DNA from: Rhynchopus sp. YZ270_cl-10
Lineage: Eukaryota; Euglenozoa; Diplonemea; Diplonemida; Diplonemidae
Reading direction: 5' to 3'
Assembly: GCA_964035575.1 (NCBI GenBank)
Contig: OZ037906.1
Location: 124,001 to 188,000 of the forward strand
Length of the DNA stretch: 64,000 nucleotides
The notes under the pieces were generated by a model. It was given only the letters and a program-made list of their open reading frames with translations. It searched no databases and had not been told where the DNA came from. The position numbers were made by a program, and so were the translations under genes. This document shows positions 34,284 to 44,631 of this stretch, piece after piece (the stretch's first letter is position 1; each line of letters begins with the position of its first letter).

Positions 34284-35051
34284 CCCCGTTCTTTTTCGTT
34301 TTTTTTGGCAGTCAGATTATTGAAATTCTTCGAGATAAAGAAAGGGGTGATTTTTTTTTTTTGCGCGCCTTTTTTTTTTTTTTTTTTGTGCTTTTTTTTG
34401 TTCTTTTTTTTTTGCGGAAAAGGGTGAAAGTTTTCTCTCTACTGTGCTAAATGTGTTGTATTATTTTTGTAATTTTTTTTTTGCGGTTTTTTTATTATCT
34501 TTTATTTTTGACGAGGGAAATTTGTTCATGTTTGCGTTTGTGTTGCACCAAAAAAAAAAAAAAAAAGTGGGGCGGCCAGAGAGATGTGTGAAGAGGAAGA
34601 GGTAATTCACACTCCTTCCAGTTGAAGCAGACGTATCATTTTGTCGACCAACCTCACCGACATTCGGAGTTACACGCTTTGCAGCAACACTGCCACTGGG
34701 GGGAGGTGGAGATGAGGGAGGGTAAAGAGGTCTTTGTTTGCCCAAATAGAATCTACAGAAAAAAATAAAAAATAATTTTAAAGAGGGGGAGCTTTTTCTC
34801 CAAACCACCCGGCTTTTTTTTCCCGTTCCCGGAATTTTTTAACAGTCCTATACCTCATTCATCGTGCGGAACGGAATGCAGGTACAAAAAAGAAAAGAAA
34901 AGTTGAAAGGTGAATGCCACGCACCTACACATCTTCACAAGAAAACAAAAGTTGGTCAGAATGACCTAAGCCCCGGGCCTGCATAGAAGAACGGCAATGT
35001 CCCTTCCTCCAGTCTCTGACATCATCACTGACAACCCAGGTAGTGTTTAGT

Positions 35052-37507
35052 CTAGTCCAATTTAGGGAAGTCCCAGACCTTGACTGTGCTGTCGAGCGAG
35101 GTGGAGAGGATGGTGTCCTCATGCACAGCAGTGTGGTAGACGATGTTCTTGTGTGCAGGTGTGCACGACGCAAGGGCACAGGTGTCTGCGTCCCATATGC
35201 TGAACGCATTGTCACGCCCGCAGGAGATGAAGTATTTGTCGTTCTTGATGAACTGCACGTTGTGCACAGGTTCGCGTGCGGTGATACTCTTGAGGAGGCA
35301 GCGCTTCTCGAAGTCCCACACCTTGATCTCGGACCCCATGGAGCCTGATACAAGCTGCTTGCCGTCCGCGCTGAATGCCACAGACCAGATGGTGCTTTCG
35401 TGGCCTGTCAGCGTTGTGATCTCAAGCTGGTTCTTCCAGTCCCAAAGCTTGATCATGTGGTCGTCGCTGGCTGTGGCGAGAATCGTTCCGGTTGGGTCGA
35501 AAGCGCAGGAGAAGACGGGGAGGGTATGCTTCTCTAGCGAAGACACACACTTTCCGGTGTCAACGGACCACACCTTCGCGGTCTTGTCGATGGAGGCTGT
35601 GCCGACGTGCTTGGACCCCTTGGTGAAGCGTGCGCAGTACACCTTGTCGGTGTGCTGCTTCAGGGAACACATCTTCTTTCCGTTCGCGACGTGCCAGATC
35701 TTCGCAGATTTGTCGTCAGATCCTGACACCACAATGCTGTCGTTATCGGCGAAGTCGCAGGACAACACCAGACCTTGATGTCCTTTGATGGGGTGCGTCA
35801 CTTTCCATTGCCTGCCGTCCCAGATCTTGAGATGCTTATCCTTCGACGACGTCACAAACTTATCCCCTGTTGTGTTAAATGCTGCGCAGAAGACTGCCTG
35901 CTCATGCCCATTCAGGGTTGTTCTGCAGGTCGCCTTCGGGAGCGCCTCCCAGTTCTCATACTCTGCGTGCTTTGGGTTGGGGCAGGTCTCTGGGGGTGTG
36001 GCGCCTTCCTTCGTGGAGTCCTCCTTTTTGTCCTCTGATGGTTCTGGGACGGTTTCGGGGCCGGCAGGGGTGGCGACAACTTCAATCTTCTTTGAGACCA
36101 CAACCTTACCCTTTTTGCCGTCAGGGATGGAGGCGAAGAAGAGCTGCAGGGTGTCGCAGTCGTCAATCTCGATTCTGTCCCCTTCGTCATCGTCGAAGGC
36201 GACAATGAAGTCGGGGCCGAACTGCGAGATGCAGTGGAGCTTTTTGTCGATCTCGCTGAAGAGGTCGTCACGGGAGGCGTCGCGCTTGAGAAGGATCATC
36301 TTTTGTGCTTCACCTCCGTCAGTGCCCTCCATTCGCGCCTTAATCTGGATGGTGGAGGAAGGTGCGGGGGTAGGGTCAGCGGGAACAGGCTTCGGAGGTT
36401 CAGATGCCTCGGTAGGCGGGGTGGAGCGGTGCTTCTCCGGTGCGGGCCCCTTCAAAATGTCGTTGATGAAGTCGTCCAGAACCTTGTTCGCCTCCTTCGT
36501 GGCCTCCTGCTTCTTCCTCTTGTCCTCGGCCTCCTCCTTGCTCTCCCCCCGCTCCTTCTTGTCCTTCTTCTCCTTCTTTTCCTTCTTCTCCTTCTTCTCC
36601 TCCTTCTTCTCCTCCTCCTTCTCCGCCTTATCGCCCTTATCCTTCTTCTTCTTTTTGTTCTGTTTGTCTACTTCTTTTTCGTAGTCTGCGAAGACGGCCT
36701 GTAGAAGATGATATGAGGGGGGTAGGAGGAAGGGAAGAAGGGAAGAAGGGAAGAAGGGAAGAAGGGAAGAAGGGAAGAAGGGAAGAAGGGAAGAAGGGAA
36801 GAAGGGAAGAAGGGAAGAAGGGAGGAAAGAGTTGTACATACAGATTCGCTTTTGGAGGAGTCGGGGAAATTTTGCTTCCAGCATTTGTGGACGTTGGATG
36901 CCTGTGTAGGGGTGTTGGGTGTGATAGATCAGTTTTGTGGAAGTGTGCAATGCAACAACAATCGAGATGCTATGAAGCGGGACGGATATATTTTGAATAA
37001 TCCCTTAGTGCAGAATTGTGTCTGAAAAAGCAGGTACGGGAAGTGCCATAGAAAGGAATATTGCGTAAAAAGCGCGTTTTATGTGTGGTGCATACAGCAC
37101 TCCAAAAAAAAAAAAATTGGTGCAAATGGATTTGAGGTATTTTTTGGGTTTTTTGACGACATATTTGAAGTGCGGTAATAGGATATGTTTTTGGCACACT
37201 TTTTTTCAATGAAAACTGATAACCATGAAACGGTGATTTTGTGGAGTTGGAAAACTGATTACCATCCGCAATAAAAAAGTGCGGGGAGTGGGGTGGTTGT
37301 TGGAGGGTGCATTACCTCAGGTGGGTTCTCCTTGCCTTCTATCTTGTAATACATCTGAAAGAAATCATGTTCGCGCTTCTCGCCGTACCCTGTTGTTGTG
37401 TTGTGTAATTTCTTGTAGCTGGAGCATGTGTCCTGCGTTCTGAACATACCCTGATAATTGAACTTCTTCTCCCCCAGGAGGAACGTCAATTTAATTTTGT
37501 CGGACAT
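35052..37507 (-). CDS. PB1-WD40 protein, 632 aa, three exons
   Basis: Exons are 37507-37316, 36901-36842 and 36698-35052. The introns start GTAATG and GTATGT and end ACACAG and CTACAG, all phase 0. Residues 1-64 (MSDKIKLTFLLGEKKFNYQG...) are unrecognised. About 94-160 is an extreme Lys/Glu run. About 201-290 is a PB1 domain: KMILLKRDASRDDL, then the acidic OPCA motif DDDEGDRIEIDDCDTLQLFF. About 341-632 is a seven-blade WD40 propeller. PB1 domains pair with other PB1 domains, so the protein may assemble signalling complexes. Intron 2 is largely a pyrimidine microsatellite of period 8 (36720-36820 on the + strand). The exon 1 link is inferred from splice sites and frame and should be confirmed by cDNA. 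Confidence 0.82.
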
Positions 37508-38206
37508 TTTTTTGTCTGTTTGTGTTCTTTTCTTACCCCTGGTGGTGTTTTGTGTGTGTTTCCATTGCATGCGACTATCAATGGTGCAATGCGGACTCGA
37601 GAAGTCATCAACAGGCAGCACATCTCACCCCTGGATGTGGCAGCTCTCCCGCACTGACTCCAAAAAATAAGAGAACCCCCGATTCAGGGTTGCATGGCTT
37701 GTAAAGAGGGAAAGTTGGGACGCCTCCAGATTTCGTGCAAAAAATTCTTTTCTAACTTTCGTCATGCTTTTTTCCTTGATGATTTATTTTACAAAAAGAG
37801 TTGAAAGTGCAAACGCCCCACCGTGTTCACCGGCGGACGACAGTGTACATGAAAAACAAGAGGGGATAGGGGATGCACATCATTTTTACCACGCGTGAAG
37901 GGGGAAGCAGAGGTGTGCTGTCAACTCCACCCATAGCATGGGCTGCACCGAAATCTCTCCACGTTCCTCTTCCTGCTTCCGATCCCCTGATTTTTCGCCC
38001 CCCCAAATTGTATCGCTATTTTAAAAAATGGACCTTTTTCTCTTTGCTGTGGAAACAACAACCAAAAAAAAGCTCATTAAGTTATACCCAAAAAAAAGTT
38101 TACTCGAACTACCCTCTTGTGAACAGGTGTACAATGAGAGGTGCCTCCTGGGGGGGGTGGACCCTCCCCCAAACATCATTTCATTTCTAATAAACGCTCT
38201 CCTCTC
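37508..38206. other. Spacer
   Basis: Holds family B fragments near 37799 and 38098. No supported gene. Confidence 0.5.
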
Positions 38207-39748
38207 TTAGGTCCACTTCGCTATTGCCTGTTTTGCTTTTACTTCACGATAGTACTCGTATTCGGGTGCATCGGTGAGTTCTTTGAATAGTTCGGATACG
38301 GTGCCAAATATCTTTTCGAAGTGCGCCTTGTCTATACATGCGGTGATGGTTGTGTCTGTCTTTGCGACCACGTCTGCAATATTGGTTGGTGCACTTCCGT
38401 CAGAGCTTGCCTCAAAAAACTCGATGTAGCCCACAGGGGTTCCCGCAGGGAACGAACAGACGTGCTTCGGCTCCGTGCCCTCAACACCAACCCCATCCTC
38501 TGAGACCCGCCCAAACACATCGACCTCGCCTTCCACCACAAGGTGCATGTACGCTGCTGGCTTTCCATACTCAAGAATCCGTTGTCCCTGTGCATAGCTC
38601 CGTTCTTCCAGCGCCTCGCTCAATACCTGAAACTGTGCCGGACGAAATGACTTCAAAAAGGGGATCTGCTGTAGCCACTCCTTATATGCGTCAACCTTGA
38701 GCTTGGCTTGCTTTGTCATGAGAGTCGTGAAGTCGTGGTTTGATAGGACGTAGACCTCGGTTTCGAGAAGGGTGCTGACGTTCTTCTTTGCGCGGGTGTT
38801 GACGGCAGTTACCAAATTCTCGCCGAAGAACGAACCCCGCCCGAGGGGAAGCCCTTCGACACTGATTCTCCCAGAGGCGATTATGCTGAAGCCAGAGGTC
38901 TCCAAGGGAAGGTAACCACGGCAGTGGATCTTTTGACCTCGTTTGTAGACGACACGCCTCATGGATAGTGCAATGTTTTGGAGGTCCGTCTGGCGGACCA
39001 AATGCGAGAATAATGCACAGCCTGACAGAACTGATGTCAAAAAGTGCATTTGCTCTTCAGTTTTCGGTTCGTATACAGCGAATTGCGTGGTACGTCGTTT
39101 AAATGCACGCATTTTGTCTTCTTGTGGGGAGGTCGGGCTGAGGGGCATCTCTTCCTCCTCTTGCTCATCGCATTCCCAATTTCTGCGTTGGTTCAGGACC
39201 TCCGCATGGCGTGGCGCGCTTCGGTAAGCGGCAAGATTGTTCAGCGCGTAGTAGCTTGCAGCCGGGGAGTGTTGCAGTCCTTCTAACGTATCGTGCTGTG
39301 GGGGAGGGGAGTCGCTTTTGGGGCATCGTGAGAGGGTTGACCGAGCGGCGGAGGGATCACCACTGCACCACTGTTGGTAGGCCTGCACCTCGCGCGCATT
39401 GAGGATTTTAAAACGTTCCAGGTAGCCAGAATACTCTGCAGTAGTTGTCGTCTCCAACGCAGAAGTTAAGGGGTTCTCCAGCCACGACCACGGCCACTCC
39501 CCATCACTCTCAGATTCTGAGACGTTGTCTACTACATCTGCCTTTACCTTATCCCGGTTGAAGCCATACTCCTTCTGTTTCTGCTGTTTTCCTGCAGCTT
39601 CGTAAGGTCCATTAGGGCATAGATTGACCGCACGTCTTGTATTGGTATGCCCAGAAGTGTTTTTCAATGAACGTTGTGGAGTAGGATGAGAAGATTGGGG
39701 TGCGTGGTGTGTATGTGGATGGTCTCCAGGGGAGTTGCAATTTCCCAT
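38207..39748 (-). CDS. PKA regulatory-subunit-like protein, predicted myristoylated, 513 aa
   Basis: Starts MGNC, a classical N-myristoylation site (Gly2) with a palmitoylatable Cys. Residues 5-215 are mostly disordered. At 217-228 is KRRTTQFAVYEP, like the RRxT/S inhibitor site and following AEVY.P stretch of PKA regulatory subunits. Two cyclic-nucleotide-binding domains follow (about 245-350 and 360-485). The first keeps FGEN...TRA (308-320), so the key Glu and Arg of the phosphate-binding cassette are present. The second has VGYIEFF in that place and lacks the Arg. In kinetoplastids the equivalent subunit is known to answer to nucleosides instead of cAMP; whether that holds here is open. 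It would hold PKA catalytic subunit inactive at a membrane. The N-terminal region is not a recognisable RIIa dimerisation domain. Confidence 0.78.
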   Translation of the reverse strand: MGNCNSPGDHPHTHHAPQSSHPTPQRSLKNTSGHTNTRRAVNLCPNGPYEAAGKQQKQKEYGFNRDKVKADVVDNVSESESDGEWPWSWLENPLTSALETTTTAEYSGYLERFKILNAREVQAYQQWCSGDPSAARSTLSRCPKSDSPPPQHDTLEGLQHSPAASYYALNNLAAYRSAPRHAEVLNQRRNWECDEQEEEEMPLSPTSPQEDKMRAFKRRTTQFAVYEPKTEEQMHFLTSVLSGCALFSHLVRQTDLQNIALSMRRVVYKRGQKIHCRGYLPLETSGFSIIASGRISVEGLPLGRGSFFGENLVTAVNTRAKKNVSTLLETEVYVLSNHDFTTLMTKQAKLKVDAYKEWLQQIPFLKSFRPAQFQVLSEALEERSYAQGQRILEYGKPAAYMHLVVEGEVDVFGRVSEDGVGVEGTEPKHVCSFPAGTPVGYIEFFEASSDGSAPTNIADVVAKTDTTITACIDKAHFEKIFGTVSELFKELTDAPEYEYYREVKAKQAIAKWT

Positions 39749-41186
39749 GGTGGGGGGTGGGGGGGTGGGGTCTGGGGGGAGTTAAGGATGGGTGGAGCGG
39801 TTTGGGTTTGAGATAGGTGAGATAGGTGAGAGAGAAGAGAGAGAGAGAGAAATTCTACCCTCTTCTGCTAACCTGCATCTCCCAAAAAAAAAAGATCCCG
39901 ATAGATCTGAGAGTGACCCGTACACCTGCGCTGCTGCCACGAGGATTCATCATGCACTCACGAGTCAAAAGACCGTGTTCTTCCTGTTCAGCGACAGGAA
40001 CATACCGGCAAGCAAATCGCTACTCAGGGGGTACAACAGACTTCCGGGCAGACTGTTACACAGAATGTTCCTACGCATGTACCCCAAAAAAATACTACTA
40101 ATCAGAGGAAGAAGCGTGCATCGCAGCAAACTGACGCAAAAAAAAAAAAAAAAAAATAAGGAGGACAAGTGAAGTACCTCTTGCGCAACAGTCTCGTTCT
40201 ATCACGACTTTATTGTGCATATAGAAGACTGCTTCGACGAAAGGAGGAGCACCGCGCTTCTCTGCACCATGAGGGGGAGGAATGGTGGAACATAGGCCGA
40301 CGTCTTATGGCGTCGGTACGGGTGGGGCCTGAGTACAACGAGTGGCGGGGTAATGAGTGGCTTGACGTGATGTCATTGCGCAAGCCACGTCATGATAACG
40401 TGGGTAAATTCGAGGATGTGCGTTCTCAGCGGCTCGTACTTGATACAATGATTACAGAATGAGGTGGTACTGGGGGTTACATAAACAGTAGGATTACTGA
40501 TACTATAATATGAATCGATAGATTTCCCGATTTCCCGAAAAAAGGGGGGGAGGTTCTGGAGTAGTGTTTGCATTTCTTTTGTTTTTTTCTGCATTTTGGA
40601 GAGAAAAAAAAAAGGGGGAAAAAGCTCCGCATTTTTCCTTGCGACAAATTTCAAGATAAAGAAATTTACGACTAACACAGAAGACTCATGATGAAGTACA
40701 TCTACAAAATAGTATAGGAGACTCGTAATAAAAAACACCCCCACACACACTCCACCCTATCCGTTGCAAGGTTGAGTGGGATCCATTGTAAGGTATCAAC
40801 AAGCCTCTTTTCAACGGGCGATGTTTTTTATTGTTCTTTTTTTTTTTTGAAAACTTGGTTTCATTAGCATAGCCACCCTAGAGAGTGCTCCACTATACTA
40901 AACACTTTTACGTCACCGCAGTTTTTTTTTTGGTTTTACAATCCGCACGCCCGGCCCAGACTCAGTCTATACCGGACCCACCCCTGAGCCGCCAGGCGGA
41001 CTCTGAGAAAAGCAAACATGATTGCGGGTCCGCCGATCAGTCCGCTCCAAAAACCCTAAGCTGACCCCCCAATCTTTGAAATCTGAATTCCAAGATAAGA
41101 CACCGTGAGAAGAAAAAAAAAAAATAAATCACACAAAAACACGGAAACCCCCTAATACCCCGCCCCCTTTGATTCGGTTGAATCCC
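39749..41186. other. Spacer
   Basis: Contains a GC-richer stretch (about 39890-40470) with + strand open frames of up to ~125 codons. The best, 40169-40462, begins with GTG and shows no domain; it may be a relic. Family D copy at 40848-40897. GC-rich inverted segment near 41000 (GAGCCGCC/GGCGGACTC). Confidence 0.5.
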
Positions 41187-42416
41187 CTAATATTGTCGCT
41201 GCCGTTTTCTGTCGGATTCATCGTCGTTTCTGGATTTTCTTTTCCCGCGAAGCTTCTTCTTTTTGTAAGGTTCGCGCTCACCGTCACCTCTGTCTCTGTC
41301 AATACCGTCTCTCTCTTGCCCATCACCTTCCCTCTCTTGGCTTGCACCATGCGGGATGACTTCGCCTGTCACATTGCATAGAAAGGGTTTTCCACTTAGC
41401 AGTTTCAATTCAAAGCTTATACGTGCACCCTTTACTAGACTGCCCGGTACTGACTCACCGGGGATGTAGACCCGGGTGGGATCGGGTAGTGCAATAAACT
41501 CTGGTGCACGGAGGATGGCTTGGTCTAGGCACGGATACTCATAGGTGGGGGGAAGGTTTGGGTCTTGTTGGGGCACTGCACGCCATTTGCCGCATGAGAT
41601 GTCGACAAAGCCAAACTGCTTCATCCTATGCCAGAAGTCCACCACACCCTCGCACTTCAGCGAAGGGGTGGCCTCCGTCGTTACTTCGACGTACTGTGCC
41701 TCCTCCGAGCCGTTGGGGAACACATTCCCCAAGGCATAGTCAAAAGCAGGTGTCTGGCGTGCAAGGCATCCTTCATCCAATTTGCCAGAGCTAAAGACAC
41801 CCATCCCCCTGGTCTCGTCGTCGTGTATCTTCGTCTCAGGTGGGTACGTGATGTGCAGCGCAGCATCGTCAAAGCACCCCGTCTGGTAGCACAGCGCATC
41901 AATGTAGAAGGCCTTGTAGATGCCTGGTGGGCGTGCCTCCGCAAACAGACGGATTGCCTCCTGTGCACCCATGCGCATCTCGCGGATGAGGTAGGAGCAG
42001 ATCATGTACCCAGTTCTGTTGTGCCCGTGTGTGCAGTGTGTGATGATGGTGCTGTCGGGTGACTTTGCCAGCACACGCTTTGTATGTTTGATGAAGGAGC
42101 GCACGTGGCCCTCAGAGGGAAGCGCACCGTGTCCAGCCACACCCATGAACTTGACGTGCTCGACTCCAAGCATTGTGACAAGGTCACGGTCGTAGTACTT
42201 GTTGGTGTTCGTGAGGTCGAAGACGGCAGACGCATTTGCAGACGTGGTGCTGGCTTCAAGGTCGCGTATTATCTGTTGGATGTCGTGACGGCGGTTCTTG
42301 TGATGGTAGAAGCTTGAGTCGTACTTTGCGTCCAACGGAACTTTGATGGGAAGAAAGGGGCCGACTGGTGTGCCCATACTCTCACTGTCTAGCCACCCAT
42401 CGGGTAGCCTTGGCAT
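41187..42416 (-). CDS. mRNA-capping-type RNA 5'-triphosphatase fused to a cold-shock-like domain, 409 aa
   Basis: Residues 3-180 match the metazoan/plant capping-enzyme triphosphatase: LPDGWL, GPFLPIKVPLDAKYDSSF, FDLTNTNKYYDR, the catalytic P-loop HCTHGHNRTG (127-136, Cys128), and ARPPGIYKAFY (161-171). It removes the gamma-phosphate of nascent mRNA. There is no guanylyltransferase KxDG domain. Instead, residues about 254-355 look like a cold-shock fold (GVVDFWHRMKQFGFVDI, then RVYIPGE, GARISFELKLLSGKPFLCNV) with an insert. The C-terminus is highly basic (KKKKLRGKRK, RKRQRQ), a likely nuclear signal. I chose the ATG at 42416 because the triphosphatase family begins there; the open frame runs 96 codons further upstream. 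The catalytic half is almost identical to the next gene. Confidence 0.85.
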   Translation of the reverse strand: MPRLPDGWLDSESMGTPVGPFLPIKVPLDAKYDSSFYHHKNRRHDIQQIIRDLEASTTSANASAVFDLTNTNKYYDRDLVTMLGVEHVKFMGVAGHGALPSEGHVRSFIKHTKRVLAKSPDSTIITHCTHGHNRTGYMICSYLIREMRMGAQEAIRLFAEARPPGIYKAFYIDALCYQTGCFDDAALHITYPPETKIHDDETRGMGVFSSGKLDEGCLARQTPAFDYALGNVFPNGSEEAQYVEVTTEATPSLKCEGVVDFWHRMKQFGFVDISCGKWRAVPQQDPNLPPTYEYPCLDQAILRAPEFIALPDPTRVYIPGESVPGSLVKGARISFELKLLSGKPFLCNVTGEVIPHGASQEREGDGQERDGIDRDRGDGEREPYKKKKLRGKRKSRNDDESDRKRQRQY

Positions 42417-43211
42417 ACTTGAAGTTTGAACCTTTTTCTGTGTGGAAAGTGAATAAGAGTGCACCAACCTGTCCAAAGGCTGGTGAAAAATAATGACGCC
42501 TTTTTTTATTCCATTTTCACTTCGCTTTTGAGAATACCGAGAAAATTGATCAATAAGACATGGTGCATTTCGAAGAAAGGTTAGACTATATACACCTTGC
42601 TCTCGAACAGTGGCACACTGCAACACAACGAAGACACAGTCTTCACTGAAAAAAGCAGGCTCTAAAAGAAAGATTTGCTGTGTCACTCCAATGTCACACA
42701 CCAATCAAGTGTAGCTTCCTCCCCTTCATCTGTCTTTTCAAAACACTATCAACCATAATGCTTCTTAGAGGACACTGTACGTCATCAGTTTTTCACATCG
42801 TCAAGACTCTTGATGCAACATAGAAGACAAAGTGTACACAAACAAGCAAAGGTGGAACGGAACGCAGGGTAAGTTTTGCATCCACACCTTCTGCTAAAGA
42901 GAACAAAAAGTTCCCCAAGTGCGCCTTCTCCTACTACTCCGCCCACCTGACCAGGTGCAAAAAAAAAGAAGCATAACGCCTCTCTGCGGAAGCATGTACC
43001 CAACAGGCTGCAGTTGACTACGCTCTCTGCAGCCCTTGGTACATCATCTTCCACTGAAAAAACCCCGCAACAGTAATGGTATGAATCAGCCATGCAGGCC
43101 TTCCCTGATGCAGCGGTACATCAGTGCGGAAGCCCCTATCAATAAGGTGTGTACGTCTTCATGGTGCGAAGTGTCAAGAATATGTGTGTGTGTGTGTGTT
43201 CTTGGGGTACT
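42417..43211. other. Spacer between triphosphatase paralogues
   Basis: An ATG-initiated minus open frame of 102 codons (42785-43093) is Cys-rich and unrecognised; weak candidate only. A GT microsatellite lies near 43182-43199. Confidence 0.4.
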
Positions 43212-44216
43212 TCAGCCTCGTGGCTTCTTGTCCCTCCGTCTTCGGTTGCGTTGTTGCGTCTTATCTGCGCTCTTTGAGTGACGGTGAGGCACAGTGCGCA
43301 CCTTCGCCTGATGTGCAAAAAAGAAGAAAGAAGCAAGCGAGAGAAGCGCTGCCAGCTTGACACGTGCCCGTGGGTACCTCACGGCAAGCAAAAGAAGAAG
43401 TGCCGCGCCTAGTAATTTTGCGGCGAATGTGCTCTTCAGTGCAATGCGGCCACCTGTCATCCACAAAGGTATCGCCGGCGTAAGTGTCACACATTTTGCC
43501 TCGTCCTCCGCATCGTTGAACACATTACCCAAGGCATAGTCAAAAGCAGGTGTCTGGCGTGCAAGACATCCTTCATCCAATTTGCCAGAACTAAAGACAC
43601 CCATTCCCCTGGTCTCGTCGTCGTGCATCTTCGTCTCAGGTGGGTACGTGATGTGCAGCGCAGCATCGTCAAAGCACCCCGTCTGGTAGCACAGCGCATC
43701 AATGTAGAAGGCCTTGTAGATGCCTGGTGGGCGTGCCTCCGCAAACAGACGGATTGCCTCCTGTGCACCCATGCGCATCTCGCGGATGAGGTAGGAGCAG
43801 ATCATGTACCCAGTTCTGTTGTGCCCGTGTGTGCAGTGTGTGATGATGGTGCTGTCGGGTGACTTTGCCAGCACACGCTTTGTATGTTTGATGAAGGAGC
43901 GCACGTGGCCCTCAGAGGGAAGCGCACCGTGTCCAGCCACACCCATGAACTTGACGTGCTCGACTCCAAGCATTGTGACAAGGTCACGGTCGTAGTACTT
44001 GTTGGTGTTCGTGAGGTCGAAGACGGCAGACGCATTTGCAGACGTGGTGCTGGCTTCAAGGTCGCGTATTATCCGTTGGATGTCGTGGCGGCGGCTGGGG
44101 TGCTGTTGGAAGCTTGAGTCGTACTTTGCGTCCAACGGAACTTTGATGGGAAGAAAGGGGCCGACTGGTGTGCCCACATTCTCCATGTCTAGCCACCCAT
44201 CGGGCAGTTTTGGCAT
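43212..44216 (-). CDS. RNA 5'-triphosphatase paralogue with membrane tail, 334 aa
   Basis: Residues 1-233 are nearly identical to the neighbouring gene at 41187-42416, including HCTHGHNRTG and ARPPGIYKAFY. The DNA is also almost identical over about 43530-44216. After residue 233 the sequence changes completely: no cold-shock-like part, but two hydrophobic segments (about residues 255-275, AAKLLGAALLLLLAVRY, and 280-300, LAALLSLASFFFFAHQ), then a basic tail ending RRRRDKKPRG. So one catalytic core is coupled either to a nuclear RNA-binding tail or to a membrane anchor. Substrate at the membrane is unknown; it may act on RNA or, as some relatives do, on other phosphates. The copies are in tandem and look recently duplicated or kept alike by gene conversion. 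Confidence 0.85.
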   Translation of the reverse strand: MPKLPDGWLDMENVGTPVGPFLPIKVPLDAKYDSSFQQHPSRRHDIQRIIRDLEASTTSANASAVFDLTNTNKYYDRDLVTMLGVEHVKFMGVAGHGALPSEGHVRSFIKHTKRVLAKSPDSTIITHCTHGHNRTGYMICSYLIREMRMGAQEAIRLFAEARPPGIYKAFYIDALCYQTGCFDDAALHITYPPETKMHDDETRGMGVFSSGKLDEGCLARQTPAFDYALGNVFNDAEDEAKCVTLTPAIPLWMTGGRIALKSTFAAKLLGAALLLLLAVRYPRARVKLAALLSLASFFFFAHQAKVRTVPHRHSKSADKTQQRNRRRRDKKPRG

Positions 44217-44631
44217 ATTTTACGCGGGGTGTGTTCTTCCTGTGGTGTGGAAAGTGAATCCTTTGGATGCCTGCTAACAAAAGAAAGGTTTATAGATGTC
44301 ACTAAGCCTCTCGCGCTTCACGTCACCTTGATCACATCCGCACAAACACTCCTCTGAGTGAGACCTCGCTTTGCATGATAACAAAAACTGAGCTTTTTTT
44401 GTTGTGGTTGTCGTTTCGTTCTATCTTCAAAACAAAGCAAACTTAGAAAGGTTAGGTCCCATTCTCTCCCCCCCCACCCCCTACCCTTCTTATCCTCCCT
44501 CACATCTATTTTACCCCCCACATTCCCCCAATTCATTTTTTTTTCAAAATTTCCTTCAAAACTCCACTCATTCTCAACCACCCTCCCTCCTCCTCCTCCC
44601 CCTCCCCTCTTTGAGGGGGAACACCTCTTTT
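44217..44631. other. Spacer with family A hairpin
   Basis: Family A hairpin at 44289-44329 (CTAAGC CTCTCGC GCTT, then CACGTCACCTTGATCAC). The rest is pyrimidine-rich 3' flank of the ABC transporter gene. Confidence 0.6.

Larger units (their letters stand above)
30422..35051. other. 4.6-kb spacer with MITEs and dispersed repeats
   Basis: No supported gene. It holds two TA-flanked MITEs (31274-31419, 33570-34283), family A at 32045-32084, family B near 31972, family C at 34906-34938, family E at 32427-32525 and two family D copies (32990-33122). Palindromic CCCACC..GGTGGG motifs, two of them after TGTGTCGACAATC, lie near 30846, 31425 and 33838. Very long T-runs occur near 30950 and 34370. Confidence 0.6.

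Noticed and set aside
35785-36684. 299-codon + strand frame
   Set aside because: Antisense of the PB1 and Lys/Glu part of the WD40 gene; Phe/Ser runs mirror Lys/Glu codons.
36720-36830. CRISPR-like array of short direct repeats
   Set aside because: Contiguous period-8 microsatellite without spacers, inside an intron.
35052-36950. Start of the PB1-WD40 protein at the ATG at 36950
   Set aside because: That frame reads through a microsatellite intron with clear GTATGT and CTACAG sites; exons at 36901-36842 and 37507-37316 give a better protein.
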